From DLAJ01 sp023663615 (GTDB lineage: Bacteria > Bacillota > Clostridia > Lachnospirales > Lachnospiraceae): a stretch of DNA of 64,000 bases. Numbering within the stretch: the first letter of the stretch is position 1; the number at the start of each line of letters is the position of its first letter. The DNA lies in NCBI GenBank assembly GCA_023663615.1, contig JAMPHA010000004.1, positions 1 through 64,000 on the forward strand. The letters run 5' to 3'. The notes beneath the pieces are model-generated. The model was not told the origin of the DNA, ran no database searches, and saw only the letters and a program-made list of their open reading frames with translations. Positions 7,418 through 16,221 of this stretch are shown here, piece by piece. The position numbers and the translations under genes are program-made.

Positions 7418-8701
7418 ATGAGTGAAACGTATTCTATAGAGACAACCTGTGTGCAGGGCGGGTGGCAGCCGAAGAAAGGCGAGCCGCGCGTACTGCCGAT
7501 CTATCAGAGCACGACATTCAAATATGATACGTCGGAACAGATGGGACGGTTATTCGATTTGGAGGACAGCGGCTATTTTTATACGAGACTGCAAAATCCG
7601 ACGAATGACTATGTGGCGCAGAAGATCTGCGAACTGGAGGGCGGCGTGGCGGCAATGCTGACGGCTTCCGGACAGGCGGCCAACTATTATGCGGTATTCA
7701 ATATCTGCGAGACGGGCAGTCATATCATCGTATCGTCCTCGGTTTACGGGGGAACGTTTAATCTGCTGACCTGCACGCTGCAAAAGATGGGCATTGAGAG
7801 TACGGTCGTCGATCCAGACTGCACGCCGGAGGAATTGGATGCGGCGTTTCGTGAGAATACGCGCGCGGTGTTTGCGGAGTCTTTAGCAAACCCGACGCTG
7901 ATCGTGCTTGATTTTGAAAAGTTTGCGTCCGCCGCGCACGCGCACGGCGTTCCGCTGATCGTGGACAATACGTTTCCGACGCCGATCAATTGCAGACCGT
8001 TTGCATACGGCGTGGATATTATCACGCATTCCACGACAAAATATATGGATGGGCACGCGATGGCGGTAGGCGGCTGTATCGTGGATTCGGGCAATTTTGA
8101 CTGGGAGGCGCATGCGGATCATTATCCGGGGCTGACAAAGCCGGACGAGTCCTATCACGGCATCGTCTATACAGAGCGGTTCGGAAAGGCGGCGTATATC
8201 ACAAAGGCGACGGCGCAGCTCATGAGAGACTTAGGTTCCATTCAGTCGCCGCAGAATGCGTTTTTATTAAATGTCGGATTGGAAACGCTGCATCTGAGAA
8301 TGCCGCGGCACTGTGAGAATGCGCAGAAGGTCGCGGAGTATTTAAGCGGAAGGGATGAAGTGGCATGGGTGCGGTATCCCGGTCTTGAGACGGACCGCTA
8401 TCATGCGCTGGCGCAGAAGTACATGCCGAATGGGACGTGCGGCGTGTTGGCGTTCGGCTTAAAGGGCGGCAGAGAGGTCGCCGTCCGTTTTATGGATCAT
8501 TTGAAACTGACGGCGATCGTCACGCATGTGGCGGATGCGCGGACGTGCGTACTGCATCCGGCAAGTCATACGCACAGACAGATGACGGATGAACAGTTAA
8601 AGGAAGCAGGTGTGGAACCCGATCTGATCCGGTTTTCATGCGGACTTGAAAATGTCGGAGATATAATCGGGGACATCAAACAGGCTCTTGCAGCCATATA
8701 G
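7418..8701 (+). CDS. metY: O-acetylhomoserine aminocarboxypropyltransferase (O-acetylhomoserine sulfhydrylase)
   Basis: A PLP enzyme of the Cys/Met-metabolism family that forms homocysteine from O-acetylhomoserine and sulfide. The 427 residues carry LPIYQSTTFKYDT, FYTRLQNPTNDYVAQKI, LTASGQAANYYAVFN, the substrate-loop VDNTFPTPINCRPF, the PLP lysine in THSTTKYMDGH (Lys about 207) and HPASHTHRQMT near the end. The insertions typical of MetY rather than MetB/MetC are present. It follows yebC after the duplicated tail. No S-box or T-box structure is evident upstream. A role with other sulfur nucleophiles (methanethiol) cannot be excluded. Confidence 0.9.
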   Translation: MSETYSIETTCVQGGWQPKKGEPRVLPIYQSTTFKYDTSEQMGRLFDLEDSGYFYTRLQNPTNDYVAQKICELEGGVAAMLTASGQAANYYAVFNICETGSHIIVSSSVYGGTFNLLTCTLQKMGIESTVVDPDCTPEELDAAFRENTRAVFAESLANPTLIVLDFEKFASAAHAHGVPLIVDNTFPTPINCRPFAYGVDIITHSTTKYMDGHAMAVGGCIVDSGNFDWEAHADHYPGLTKPDESYHGIVYTERFGKAAYITKATAQLMRDLGSIQSPQNAFLLNVGLETLHLRMPRHCENAQKVAEYLSGRDEVAWVRYPGLETDRYHALAQKYMPNGTCGVLAFGLKGGREVAVRFMDHLKLTAIVTHVADARTCVLHPASHTHRQMTDEQLKEAGVEPDLIRFSCGLENVGDIIGDIKQALAAI

Positions 8702-8709
8702 GGTACGGT

Positions 8710-10395
8710 ATGAATATAAAAAAGACAAAATCGTCATGGTTCTTTTTTGCCATCTATGTAATTACATATTTGTATCTTGGTGTATGCATCGGCAAGACGA
8801 TGAGTACGATGCTGAATCTGGGCGGGGCGGCGTTCTCCTGTATCATGGTGGTCATGGTGATCCTGCTCGCCTTTGTCGGCTGCGCGGCGGCGCTGATCGT
8901 ACTCATGAAAGCGCGGCCGAAGAACGAAAAGGCGGAGGTACGCCGCAGAAGGCGCAGAGCGTTGAGGAAAGACAGTTTTTTTGCGAAAGAATTACTTCCG
9001 GCGCTTGCAAGCTATCTGCTGGTGGTGGTCAGCCGCGGCGTTTACATCGTGCAGTTTTCGGGTGGAAAGCTTACGGGAAATGTCGGATTGTATGAGCAGA
9101 TCTGTTCGGGAGCGGGCGTGGAATTTGATATTTTTCACGGTATTGAGCGGCTGTACGCGTATTTGCTGAAAGGCTTCTGTATTCTTTTGGGAAATGTGCC
9201 GGACGCCGTATATATGTTAAATCTGATCTGTCAGGTGATTCTGGTATTCTGTTGTTATCTGTTTTTGCGGGCGGCTGCGGGAAAAGCGGCAGCGGTTTCC
9301 GCGTCCGTACTCTTTTTGTGTGTTCCTTATTTTTATCACGCGTTGATCGACTGCGGACCGGCGCAGCTTTTTATGGCGCTGTGCATGGCGGTCGTCTGCG
9401 CTGCGGCATATGCCGTCTGGCGGAGTGTGTTTGAGCTTGGCGGGAAGGGAATGTATCCGGCTTATCTTGTGTGCGGACTGGCGTCGGGAGTCCTTCTTGC
9501 GCTGGATTTAACAGCGCTGCTGATTCCGGTCACCGTGGTTGTGGTCTTTCTGGTCAGCGTGCGGGGACGGCGCATGGAGCTTGTCTGTTATGTGCTCGGT
9601 GTGCTGATCGGGATCCCGGCGGGAATGGTTCTGCTGAACATGGATCCTTCCGGCGTGCTGTTTAGCGCAAAGCCGGCTTCCGAACCCTTAGTGACAAGGG
9701 CGGTGCATGATTTTGGCAGCTATATCGGCGCTTATGAGTCCTGGTTGTTTTCACCTGCGTTGTTTGTTGCATTGCCGGAGAATCTGGTGATACTCTGCGT
9801 CATTGCATTCGGCGGTATTGCGGCGGTGTTGTTCTTTTGGTGCGGGCATGATGTGCTGCGCGTCATTGCGGTGCCGTATTTTATGACGGTGCTGTTTGCT
9901 TTTTTTGACATCGGGTCTGCGGTCGGTTCCGATACCGGTTTTCTGATTGCCTGTGCCGGTGTGCTTACGGCGGCGCTGACCGTCGGCATGATCTATCTGA
10001 TCGGGCAGCCTGTCACGGAGGTGGAAGCGCGCAGGAAGAAGGCGGATGCAGAGAAGGAAGCGGACGGAGCGCACGAAAGACGGCTCGGACGTAAAAAGAA
10101 ATCGGATGAGGCTGGCGGCGGTGAGGAAAGCGTAGAAAGCGTTTCGCAGGAGAAAACCGCAGACGTTTCCGAAAAGAAACGGCGGAAGAAGGAGAAGAAG
10201 GCGGTAAAAGAGGAAGCGCAAAGGAAGAATACGGCGGAAGGAAAGCCGCAGGAAGAAAAGCCGCGCTTGATCGAGAATCCGCTGCCGCTCCCCAAAAAGC
10301 GCGAGCATCGGGAAATGGACTATGCCCGTGAAGTTCCGACGGATCGTATGCACTATGATGTGGAAGTCCGTGACGGTGACGACTTTGACCGATAG
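8710..10395 (+). CDS. Polytopic membrane protein of unknown function with basic cytoplasmic tail
   Basis: The 561-residue product has about ten to twelve hydrophobic segments between residues 5 and 435, then a ~120-residue hydrophilic tail rich in Lys, Glu and Arg (for example KKRRKKEKKAVKEEAQRK). Short charged loops alternate with membrane segments in a way that recalls GT-C glycosyltransferases of the mannosyltransferase type, but I cannot identify a catalytic Asp-Asp or Asp-Glu motif with confidence. It begins eight bases after metY with AGGG upstream. A hairpin terminator follows, so it probably ends the first operon. Function unknown. Confidence 0.75.
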   Translation: MNIKKTKSSWFFFAIYVITYLYLGVCIGKTMSTMLNLGGAAFSCIMVVMVILLAFVGCAAALIVLMKARPKNEKAEVRRRRRRALRKDSFFAKELLPALASYLLVVVSRGVYIVQFSGGKLTGNVGLYEQICSGAGVEFDIFHGIERLYAYLLKGFCILLGNVPDAVYMLNLICQVILVFCCYLFLRAAAGKAAAVSASVLFLCVPYFYHALIDCGPAQLFMALCMAVVCAAAYAVWRSVFELGGKGMYPAYLVCGLASGVLLALDLTALLIPVTVVVVFLVSVRGRRMELVCYVLGVLIGIPAGMVLLNMDPSGVLFSAKPASEPLVTRAVHDFGSYIGAYESWLFSPALFVALPENLVILCVIAFGGIAAVLFFWCGHDVLRVIAVPYFMTVLFAFFDIGSAVGSDTGFLIACAGVLTAALTVGMIYLIGQPVTEVEARRKKADAEKEADGAHERRLGRKKKSDEAGGGEESVESVSQEKTADVSEKKRRKKEKKAVKEEAQRKNTAEGKPQEEKPRLIENPLPLPKKREHREMDYAREVPTDRMHYDVEVRDGDDFDR

Positions 10396-10443
10396 AGTCA
10401 AAACACAAAAAAACGAATAATCGTATCACAGGATGACATACTA

Positions 10444-10480
10444 AAGGAGAATCCAAGTCGTGGGTTCTCCTTATTCTATT
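10444..10480 (+). terminator. Probable intrinsic terminator
   Basis: An 11-bp stem AAGGAGAATCC / GGGTTCTCCTT (one G-U pair) encloses a 7-base loop and is followed by the U-rich ATTCTATT. It sits 49 bases after the membrane-protein gene and 70 bases before tepA. Confidence 0.7.
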
Positions 10481-10550
10481 AAAAACGGACAATATAAAAA
10501 TTCTATGCAGCCATTTACCATAATGCAATAGAAAGGGGCGGAAAAACGGT

Positions 10551-11333
10551 ATGTCAAAAAAGAAACAGCATCAGCAGGCGAAAAACGGTCAAGGCAGCCG
10601 CCGCGATCAGGAAAGCCATCATGACCGCGGAAATCGTAACGATTCAGGCAGTCAGAAAAAAGAAGACCGTGAGCAGCAGAAACTCGTGGATGAAAAAATA
10701 AAAGAGAATGGTCAGGTGGTCTTAAAACATGAGGAAAAAGGGCGTAATATTCATCTGATCTCCATTATAGGAGAGGTGGAGGGACATGAATGCCTCGGCG
10801 GGAACACCAAGACGACAAAGTATGAGCATATCCTGCCTCAGCTCGCGGCGATCGAGGACAGCGATGAGGTGGACGGACTTCTTGTGTTATTAAATACGGT
10901 CGGGGGCGATGTGGAAGCCGGACTCGCGATCGCGGAGATGATCGCGTCTTTGAGCAAGCCGACAGTCTCGCTTGTTCTTGGCGGCAGTCACAGTATCGGT
11001 GTGCCGATCGCGGTGAGTACGGATTATTCTTACATTGTGCCGTCGGCGACCATGGTCATTCATCCCGTGCGTTTAAGCGGCATGGTGATCGGTGTGCAGC
11101 AGACCTTTGATTATTTCCGGCAGATTCAGGACCGGATACTGGATTTTATCGAATCGCACTGTGGGGCAAGAAAAGGGCGGCTGGAAGAGCTGATGATGGA
11201 GACGGAGATCCTGACGAAGGACGTCGGAACGATTCTTGTGGGCGGCGAGGCCGTGGAAGAAAAAATCATTGATGCGGTGGGCGGAATCCATGAGGCGTTT
11301 GAAAAACTGAGGGAGTTAATGGAAAATCAATGA
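10551..11333 (+). CDS. tepA: ClpP-fold serine protease, TepA family
   Basis: TepA (translocation-enhancing protein) is a ClpP/SppA-like protease of Bacillota. The first ~55 residues are very polar (Gln, Lys, Asp, Arg) and probably disordered. The ClpP fold follows: GGDVEAGLAIAEMI, then GGSHSIGVPIAVS with the probable nucleophile Ser148 in SHSIG, then MVIHPVR with His171. A strong AGGGGCGG site precedes the ATG. Its place directly upstream of spoIIIE matches the tepA-spoIIIE order in Bacillus, which supports the call. Substrate unknown. Confidence 0.88.
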   Translation: MSKKKQHQQAKNGQGSRRDQESHHDRGNRNDSGSQKKEDREQQKLVDEKIKENGQVVLKHEEKGRNIHLISIIGEVEGHECLGGNTKTTKYEHILPQLAAIEDSDEVDGLLVLLNTVGGDVEAGLAIAEMIASLSKPTVSLVLGGSHSIGVPIAVSTDYSYIVPSATMVIHPVRLSGMVIGVQQTFDYFRQIQDRILDFIESHCGARKGRLEELMMETEILTKDVGTILVGGEAVEEKIIDAVGGIHEAFEKLRELMENQ

Positions 11334-11358
11334 CAAGATGGCGCAAAAATGCTATAAT
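11330..11358 (+). promoter_or_regulatory. Promoter for spoIIIE/ftsK
   Basis: A -35 box ATGACA (11330-11335) and a perfect -10 box TATAAT (11353-11358) are spaced by 17 bases. Transcription would begin near 11365. The -35 box overlaps the last bases of tepA. Confidence 0.65.
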
Positions 11359-11384
11359 AATCCGGAAGTTCTAAATTCCCCATC

Positions 11385-11413
11385 GGAGAATGCCGCAAAA
11401 ACAGGCATTCTCC
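11385..11413 (+). promoter_or_regulatory. Leader hairpin before spoIIIE/ftsK
   Basis: A perfect 10-bp inverted repeat, GGAGAATGCC (11385-11394) and GGCATTCTCC (11404-11413), encloses a 9-base loop. It lies about 20 bases into the predicted transcript and 22 bases before the start codon. There is no U-tract after it, so it is more likely an mRNA stability or translation element than a terminator. Confidence 0.55.
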
Positions 11414-11434
11414 GCAGGGATGACGGAGGTTATT

Positions 11435-14365
11435 ATGGCGTCAGGAAATACGCGCTCAGGACAGGGAAACAGACGGCGTTCGTCTGCGGGAGCAGGCAGC
11501 CGGACAAATACAAGGAATACGGGCAGTACGAGCCGCAAAACACAGAATGGGAATCGGAATACGGCGGCTTCGTCAAAGCGTCGGACAAGCGGTAAAACGC
11601 AGGGGGTGCAGGAGTCGGCATTGGGCAATGAGATCTTACTCATTGTCTGTTTTGCGTTCTGCATTCTGTTGTTTTTGTGCAATTTTTCCGTGATGGGACC
11701 GTTTGGAAAGGCGGTAAAAGGTGTGATGTTCGGCATGTTCGGCGTGGTTGCCTATGTGCTGCCGATCGCTCTTTTCATCGGCATTGCCCTGCATATTTCC
11801 AACGAGGGGAGCCGTGCCGTCCGCAGGAAACTGATCGCAGGCGCGGTCCTGATCTGGTGTGCCGCGATTGCGGCGGAGATGATCGCCGTTCCGCTTGCGG
11901 ACATACGAGGAAATCTGATCGCGGAACTGTTTTTACAAAGCAGGGATGAACTGAAAGGCGGAGGGCTCATCGGCGGACTTCCCGCCTATCCGATGATGAA
12001 ATACTTAAAAGGGATCGGCAGCGCGCTTGTGCTCATCGTGATGATCCTGATTTCGCTCGTGATCATCACGGAGAGGTCCTTTATCGACGGCGTAAAAAAA
12101 GGAAGCCGGCGCGTTTATGATACGGCGAAGGAATCTGCGGAGCGCCACAGGGAGGAACGCGCGCTGCGCCATGAGGAATACGAGGAGGACGATGCGGACG
12201 GATATGACGACGATCCTGAGCCGGATGAGGCGGAGGCGGATTCATACAGGCGGGAGAGCCGCCGGATGCTGAGAGGAACCGACCGCCGCGGCAGGAGGGC
12301 AGGCGAGCGGGAGACGGAAGAAGAGCACCGGGCGCCCCGTATGGAAAAGAAGGTCAGCGGTGTCAGCGAAGACACGACGCTTGTGAAAAAACGTCCGGGG
12401 ACTTATCACAGCGAAAATATGCATGAGATTACATTGGACGATATTCCGGACGATCCGGAGACGGTACAGGATTCCTTGGAACCGCTGCCTTCTGATGATG
12501 CGTTTGCCTTTGACCTGTATCGGACGATGCCGGAGCCGCGCGGCGTTTCGCAGGCAGGCAGACTTATCGGTATGCCGGACGCGGACGGATCGTTTTCGGG
12601 CATGCCGGATGCGGCAGGGGAGCCTGCCGGGAGCACAGCCGGCGCACAGATGCGCACAGCCGCAGACTTATCGGACGACATGCGGGAGATCACGGGTTTT
12701 GCGCATGACGACGCGGAAACATCCTCCGGGAATGCGTACAAGCCGCGGGGCGCGGATACGTTCGGCGAGGCGATGGAGAGCGGCTATCAGCCGCAGAAGC
12801 CCGGCCACAGTTTCGGCGTAAAAGAAGAATACCGGACGCCCGACCAGAAAAAAGCGGACGCTGCGGTCGTACCAAACATCAAGCCGGCCGCAAAACCGAA
12901 GAAATACATATTCCCGCCGATCCATCTGCTAAAGAAAAGCGAAGGAAAGGGAAGCGGGGATTCCGCAAGACAGTTAAAGGAAACCGCGGCAAGGTTGCAG
13001 CAGACATTAAAAACATTCGGTGTCAACGTGACGATCACCGACATCAGCCAGGGACCGGCGGTAACGCGCTATGAAATGCAGCCGGAACTCGGCGTAAAGG
13101 TCAGCAAGATTGTGGCGCTTGCCGACGACATCAAGCTGAACCTGGCGGCGACGGACATCCGGATCGAGGCGCCGATCCCAGGAAAGGCGGCAGTCGGCAT
13201 CGAAGTGCCGAATAAGGAGAACAGCGCCGTCAATCTGCGGGAGCTTTTGGAATCCGATGCATTTAAGAAATTCCCGTCGTCGATCGCGTTTGCCGTCGGG
13301 AAAGACATCGGCGGACAGACCGTGGTTTTTGACATCGGCAAAATGCCCCATGTGCTGATCGCGGGTTCGACGGGATCGGGAAAATCCGTGTGTATCAACA
13401 CGCTGATCATGAGTATTCTTTATAAAGCGCATCCCGACGACGTGAAGCTGATCATGGTCGATCCGAAAGTCGTCGAGCTGAGTGTGTATAACGGGATCCC
13501 GCATCTGCTCATTCCGGTCGTGACCGATCCGAAAAAAGCGTCGGCGGCGCTGCAGTGGGCTGTCGCGGAAATGACGGAGCGCTACAAGAAATTCGCCGAT
13601 CACAATGTGCGCGACTTAAAAGGATATAACAAACTTGCCGAAAGCACAAAAGATGCGGGGGACGGTTCCGCGCCTGTGAAAATGCCGCAGATCATCATTA
13701 TCGTCGATGAGCTTGCGGATTTGATGATGGTGGCGTCCAATGATGTCGAGGAGGCGATCGTGCGTCTGGCGCAGCTTGCGCGCGCGGCGGGCATTCATCT
13801 TGTGATCGCGACGCAGAGACCGTCCGTTGACGTCATTACGGGACTGATTAAGGCGAACATGCCGAGCCGGATCGCGTTCGCGGTCTCCAGCGGCGTGGAT
13901 TCCCGTACCATTCTCGATATGAACGGGGCGGAAAAGCTGCTCGGCAAAGGAGATATGCTGTTTTATCCGCAGGGCTATGCGAAGCCGGCGCGTGTGCAGG
14001 GCTCCTTTGTGTCCGATAAAGAGGTTTCCGACGTCGTGGACTTTTTGAAGCGGCAGGCGGTCGGGGACGATTACGGCGCGCAGTTAGAGGAAAAGATCGC
14101 GAATATGACGTCTGCCGGAGGGGACGGCGCATCGGGCGGCGGTGCGTCCGATCTGGACGAATTGTTTGCAGAGGCGGGGCGCTTCATCATTGAAAAAGAT
14201 AAAGCGTCGATCGGCATGGTACAGCGGGCGTTCCGCGTCGGCTTTAACCGTGCGGCGCGCATCATGGATCAGCTTGCCGAAGCCGGTGTGGTCGGCGAGG
14301 AGGAAGGCACAAAACCGAGAAAAGTGCTCATGAGCATGGAGCAGTTTGAACAGTATCTGGCTTGA
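11435..14365 (+). CDS. spoIIIE: DNA translocase FtsK/SpoIIIE
   Basis: This ATP-driven pump moves chromosomal DNA across the closing septum in division or sporulation. Four hydrophobic segments (about residues 65-225) are followed by a long acidic, low-complexity linker (about 230-490) and the motor. Walker A GSTGSGKS lies at residues 644-651 and Walker B IIIIVDELADLMM near 753. The C-terminal gamma winged helix (about 905-970, AGRFIIEKDKASIGMVQRAF) reads orientation sequences on DNA. I chose ATG 11435, with GGAGG just upstream; ATGs at 11390 and 11420 are in frame but lie in or next to the leader hairpin. The product is 976 residues. The symbol spoIIIE rests on tepA adjacency; ftsK is equally valid. 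Confidence 0.93.
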   Translation: MASGNTRSGQGNRRRSSAGAGSRTNTRNTGSTSRKTQNGNRNTAASSKRRTSGKTQGVQESALGNEILLIVCFAFCILLFLCNFSVMGPFGKAVKGVMFGMFGVVAYVLPIALFIGIALHISNEGSRAVRRKLIAGAVLIWCAAIAAEMIAVPLADIRGNLIAELFLQSRDELKGGGLIGGLPAYPMMKYLKGIGSALVLIVMILISLVIITERSFIDGVKKGSRRVYDTAKESAERHREERALRHEEYEEDDADGYDDDPEPDEAEADSYRRESRRMLRGTDRRGRRAGERETEEEHRAPRMEKKVSGVSEDTTLVKKRPGTYHSENMHEITLDDIPDDPETVQDSLEPLPSDDAFAFDLYRTMPEPRGVSQAGRLIGMPDADGSFSGMPDAAGEPAGSTAGAQMRTAADLSDDMREITGFAHDDAETSSGNAYKPRGADTFGEAMESGYQPQKPGHSFGVKEEYRTPDQKKADAAVVPNIKPAAKPKKYIFPPIHLLKKSEGKGSGDSARQLKETAARLQQTLKTFGVNVTITDISQGPAVTRYEMQPELGVKVSKIVALADDIKLNLAATDIRIEAPIPGKAAVGIEVPNKENSAVNLRELLESDAFKKFPSSIAFAVGKDIGGQTVVFDIGKMPHVLIAGSTGSGKSVCINTLIMSILYKAHPDDVKLIMVDPKVVELSVYNGIPHLLIPVVTDPKKASAALQWAVAEMTERYKKFADHNVRDLKGYNKLAESTKDAGDGSAPVKMPQIIIIVDELADLMMVASNDVEEAIVRLAQLARAAGIHLVIATQRPSVDVITGLIKANMPSRIAFAVSSGVDSRTILDMNGAEKLLGKGDMLFYPQGYAKPARVQGSFVSDKEVSDVVDFLKRQAVGDDYGAQLEEKIANMTSAGGDGASGGGASDLDELFAEAGRFIIEKDKASIGMVQRAFRVGFNRAARIMDQLAEAGVVGEEEGTKPRKVLMSMEQFEQYLA

Positions 14366-14383
14366 CAAGTATGGAGGTTCAGA

Positions 14384-16054
14384 ATGAAGAGTGATATTGA
14401 AATCGCGCAGGAAACAGAACTTTATCCGATCGTCAGCGTGGCGGAACAGATCGGGATCGGAGAGGACGATCTGGAGCTTTACGGAAAATATAAGGCGAAG
14501 ATTTCCGAGGCGTGTCTCAAGCGCCTGAAGGAGGAGCCGGACGGAAAGCTTGTGCTTGTCACGGCGATCAATCCGACGCCTGCGGGGGAAGGAAAGACGA
14601 CAACGACGGTCGGACTCGGACAGGCGTTTGCCAAATTAGGAAAAAAGGCGGTCATTGCGCTCAGAGAACCCTCGTTAGGTCCGTGTTTCGGCATCAAGGG
14701 CGGCGCGGCGGGCGGCGGCTATGCGCAGGTCGTTCCGATGGAGGACTTGAATCTGCATTTTACGGGTGATTTTCATGCCGTTACCGCGGCGAACAATCTG
14801 CTTGCCGCCATGATCGACAATCATATCATGCAGGGAAACGCGCTCCGCATCGACACAAGGCAGATCGTCTGGAAACGCTGTCTGGATATGAACGACCGCG
14901 CGCTCCGCAATACCGTGATCGGTATGGGAGGAAAAACGGACGGTTTTGTGCGCGAGGAGCATTTTGTCATTACGGTCGCGTCCGAGATCATGGCGGTCTT
15001 ATGCCTTGCGGAGGATATGGCGGACCTAAAAGCGCGGCTTGCAAGGATCGTTGTGGCATATGATCTTGACGGAAAGCCAGTCACGGCGGCGGATGTATCC
15101 GCAGTCGGCGCAATGGCGGCGCTCTTAAAGGACGCGATGAGTCCGAACCTCATACAGACGCTGGAGCATACGCCGGCGCTCGTGCACGGCGGACCGTTCG
15201 CCAATATCGCGCATGGCTGTAACAGTGTGCGCGCGACGAAGGCGGCGCTGAAACTGGCGGATTACTGCATCACGGAGGCAGGCTTCGGCGCGGACCTCGG
15301 CGCAGAGAAATTTTTTGACATCAAATGCGCGCAGGCTGGCTTAAAACCGGATGCGGTCGTGCTCGTCGCAACGATCCGCGCCCTAAAATATAACGGTGGC
15401 GTGGCAAAAGACAATCTGAATACGGAAAACCTTGACGCACTGAAAAAAGGCATTGTCAATTTGGAGAAGCATATCGAAAATATCAAGCATTACGGCGTTC
15501 CCGTCGTGGTGACGCTCAATTCGTTCTTAACGGATACCGAAGCGGAGCTTTCCTTTGTGAAGCGCTTCTGCGAGGAACGGGATTGTGCGTTCGCGCTTTC
15601 CCGCGTCTGGGAGCGCGGCGGCGAAGGCGGTCTGGAACTAGCGGAGGCGGTATTAGAGACATTAGAGACAAAGGAAAGTCATTTTCAGCCGCTCTATGAG
15701 CCGGAAATGCCGCTTCGGGAAAAAATGGGGACCATCGCGAAAGAAATTTACGGTGCGGACGGCGTTGTTTTTTCCGACGCGTGCGAAAAACAGCTTGCCC
15801 GCATAGAGGCGCAGGGTTACGGCAATCTGCCGGTATGCATGGCAAAAAACCAGTATTCGCTCTCGGATGATGCGGCAAAGCTCGGACGTCCGACCGGATT
15901 TACGGTGCATGTGCGCGAGGCATATGTCTGCGCGGGAGCCGGCTTTGTCGTTGCGCTGACGGGAACGGTCATGACGATGCCGGGACTGCCGAAGCAGCCT
16001 GCGGCGCACCGCATCGATGTAAATGAGGACGGTGTGATTACGGGATTGTTTTGA
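14384..16054 (+). CDS. fhs: Formate--tetrahydrofolate ligase
   Basis: Fhs makes 10-formyl-THF from formate, ATP and THF. The 556 residues match the family length. The nucleotide loop TPAGEGKTTTTVGLGQAF starts near residue 64, followed by ALREPSLGPCFGIKGGAAGG and FTGDFHAVTAANNLL. The C-terminal segment VCMAKNQYSLSDD and GTVMTMPGLPKQPAA are also typical. It has GGAGG before the ATG. folD lies 167 bases downstream, giving the full formate to methylene-THF route. A complete Wood-Ljungdahl pathway cannot be judged from this window. Confidence 0.96.
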   Translation: MKSDIEIAQETELYPIVSVAEQIGIGEDDLELYGKYKAKISEACLKRLKEEPDGKLVLVTAINPTPAGEGKTTTTVGLGQAFAKLGKKAVIALREPSLGPCFGIKGGAAGGGYAQVVPMEDLNLHFTGDFHAVTAANNLLAAMIDNHIMQGNALRIDTRQIVWKRCLDMNDRALRNTVIGMGGKTDGFVREEHFVITVASEIMAVLCLAEDMADLKARLARIVVAYDLDGKPVTAADVSAVGAMAALLKDAMSPNLIQTLEHTPALVHGGPFANIAHGCNSVRATKAALKLADYCITEAGFGADLGAEKFFDIKCAQAGLKPDAVVLVATIRALKYNGGVAKDNLNTENLDALKKGIVNLEKHIENIKHYGVPVVVTLNSFLTDTEAELSFVKRFCEERDCAFALSRVWERGGEGGLELAEAVLETLETKESHFQPLYEPEMPLREKMGTIAKEIYGADGVVFSDACEKQLARIEAQGYGNLPVCMAKNQYSLSDDAAKLGRPTGFTVHVREAYVCAGAGFVVALTGTVMTMPGLPKQPAAHRIDVNEDGVITGLF

Positions 16055-16072
16055 AAATTTGTTTTTGGGCGG

Positions 16073-16174
16073 GATTCGGGTGTCAAAAGCCCTGTAATGA
16101 AATTGGTGTTCGCAGATTGCATAAAAGAAATCTGCCAAGCAGCGTTTATGAACAGGGCTTTCGACACCCAAATC
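16073..16174 (+). repeat. 102-bp near-perfect palindrome between fhs and folD
   Basis: The outer arms (16073-16095 and 16152-16174) are 23-base inverted repeats with two mismatches, built on GGGTGTC and AAAGCCCTGT. Inside, GCAGATT (16112-16118) and AATCTGC (16129-16135) form a second hairpin, and TTG/CAA can extend it. The whole unit can fold into one long rod. There is no coding capacity, no clear target-site duplication and no U-tract. It looks like a small inverted-repeat element (MITE-like) or a structured leader of folD. Confidence 0.75.
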
Positions 16175-16221
16175 TTAATGGGTAATCACCTAGTAGTTGC
16201 AATACAGAAAGGAGCAGTAAC

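Noticed and set aside
9751..10401. Long minus-strand frame (216 codons) opposite the membrane protein
   Set aside because: Shadow of a GC-biased plus-strand gene; composition is Arg/His-rich with no domain.
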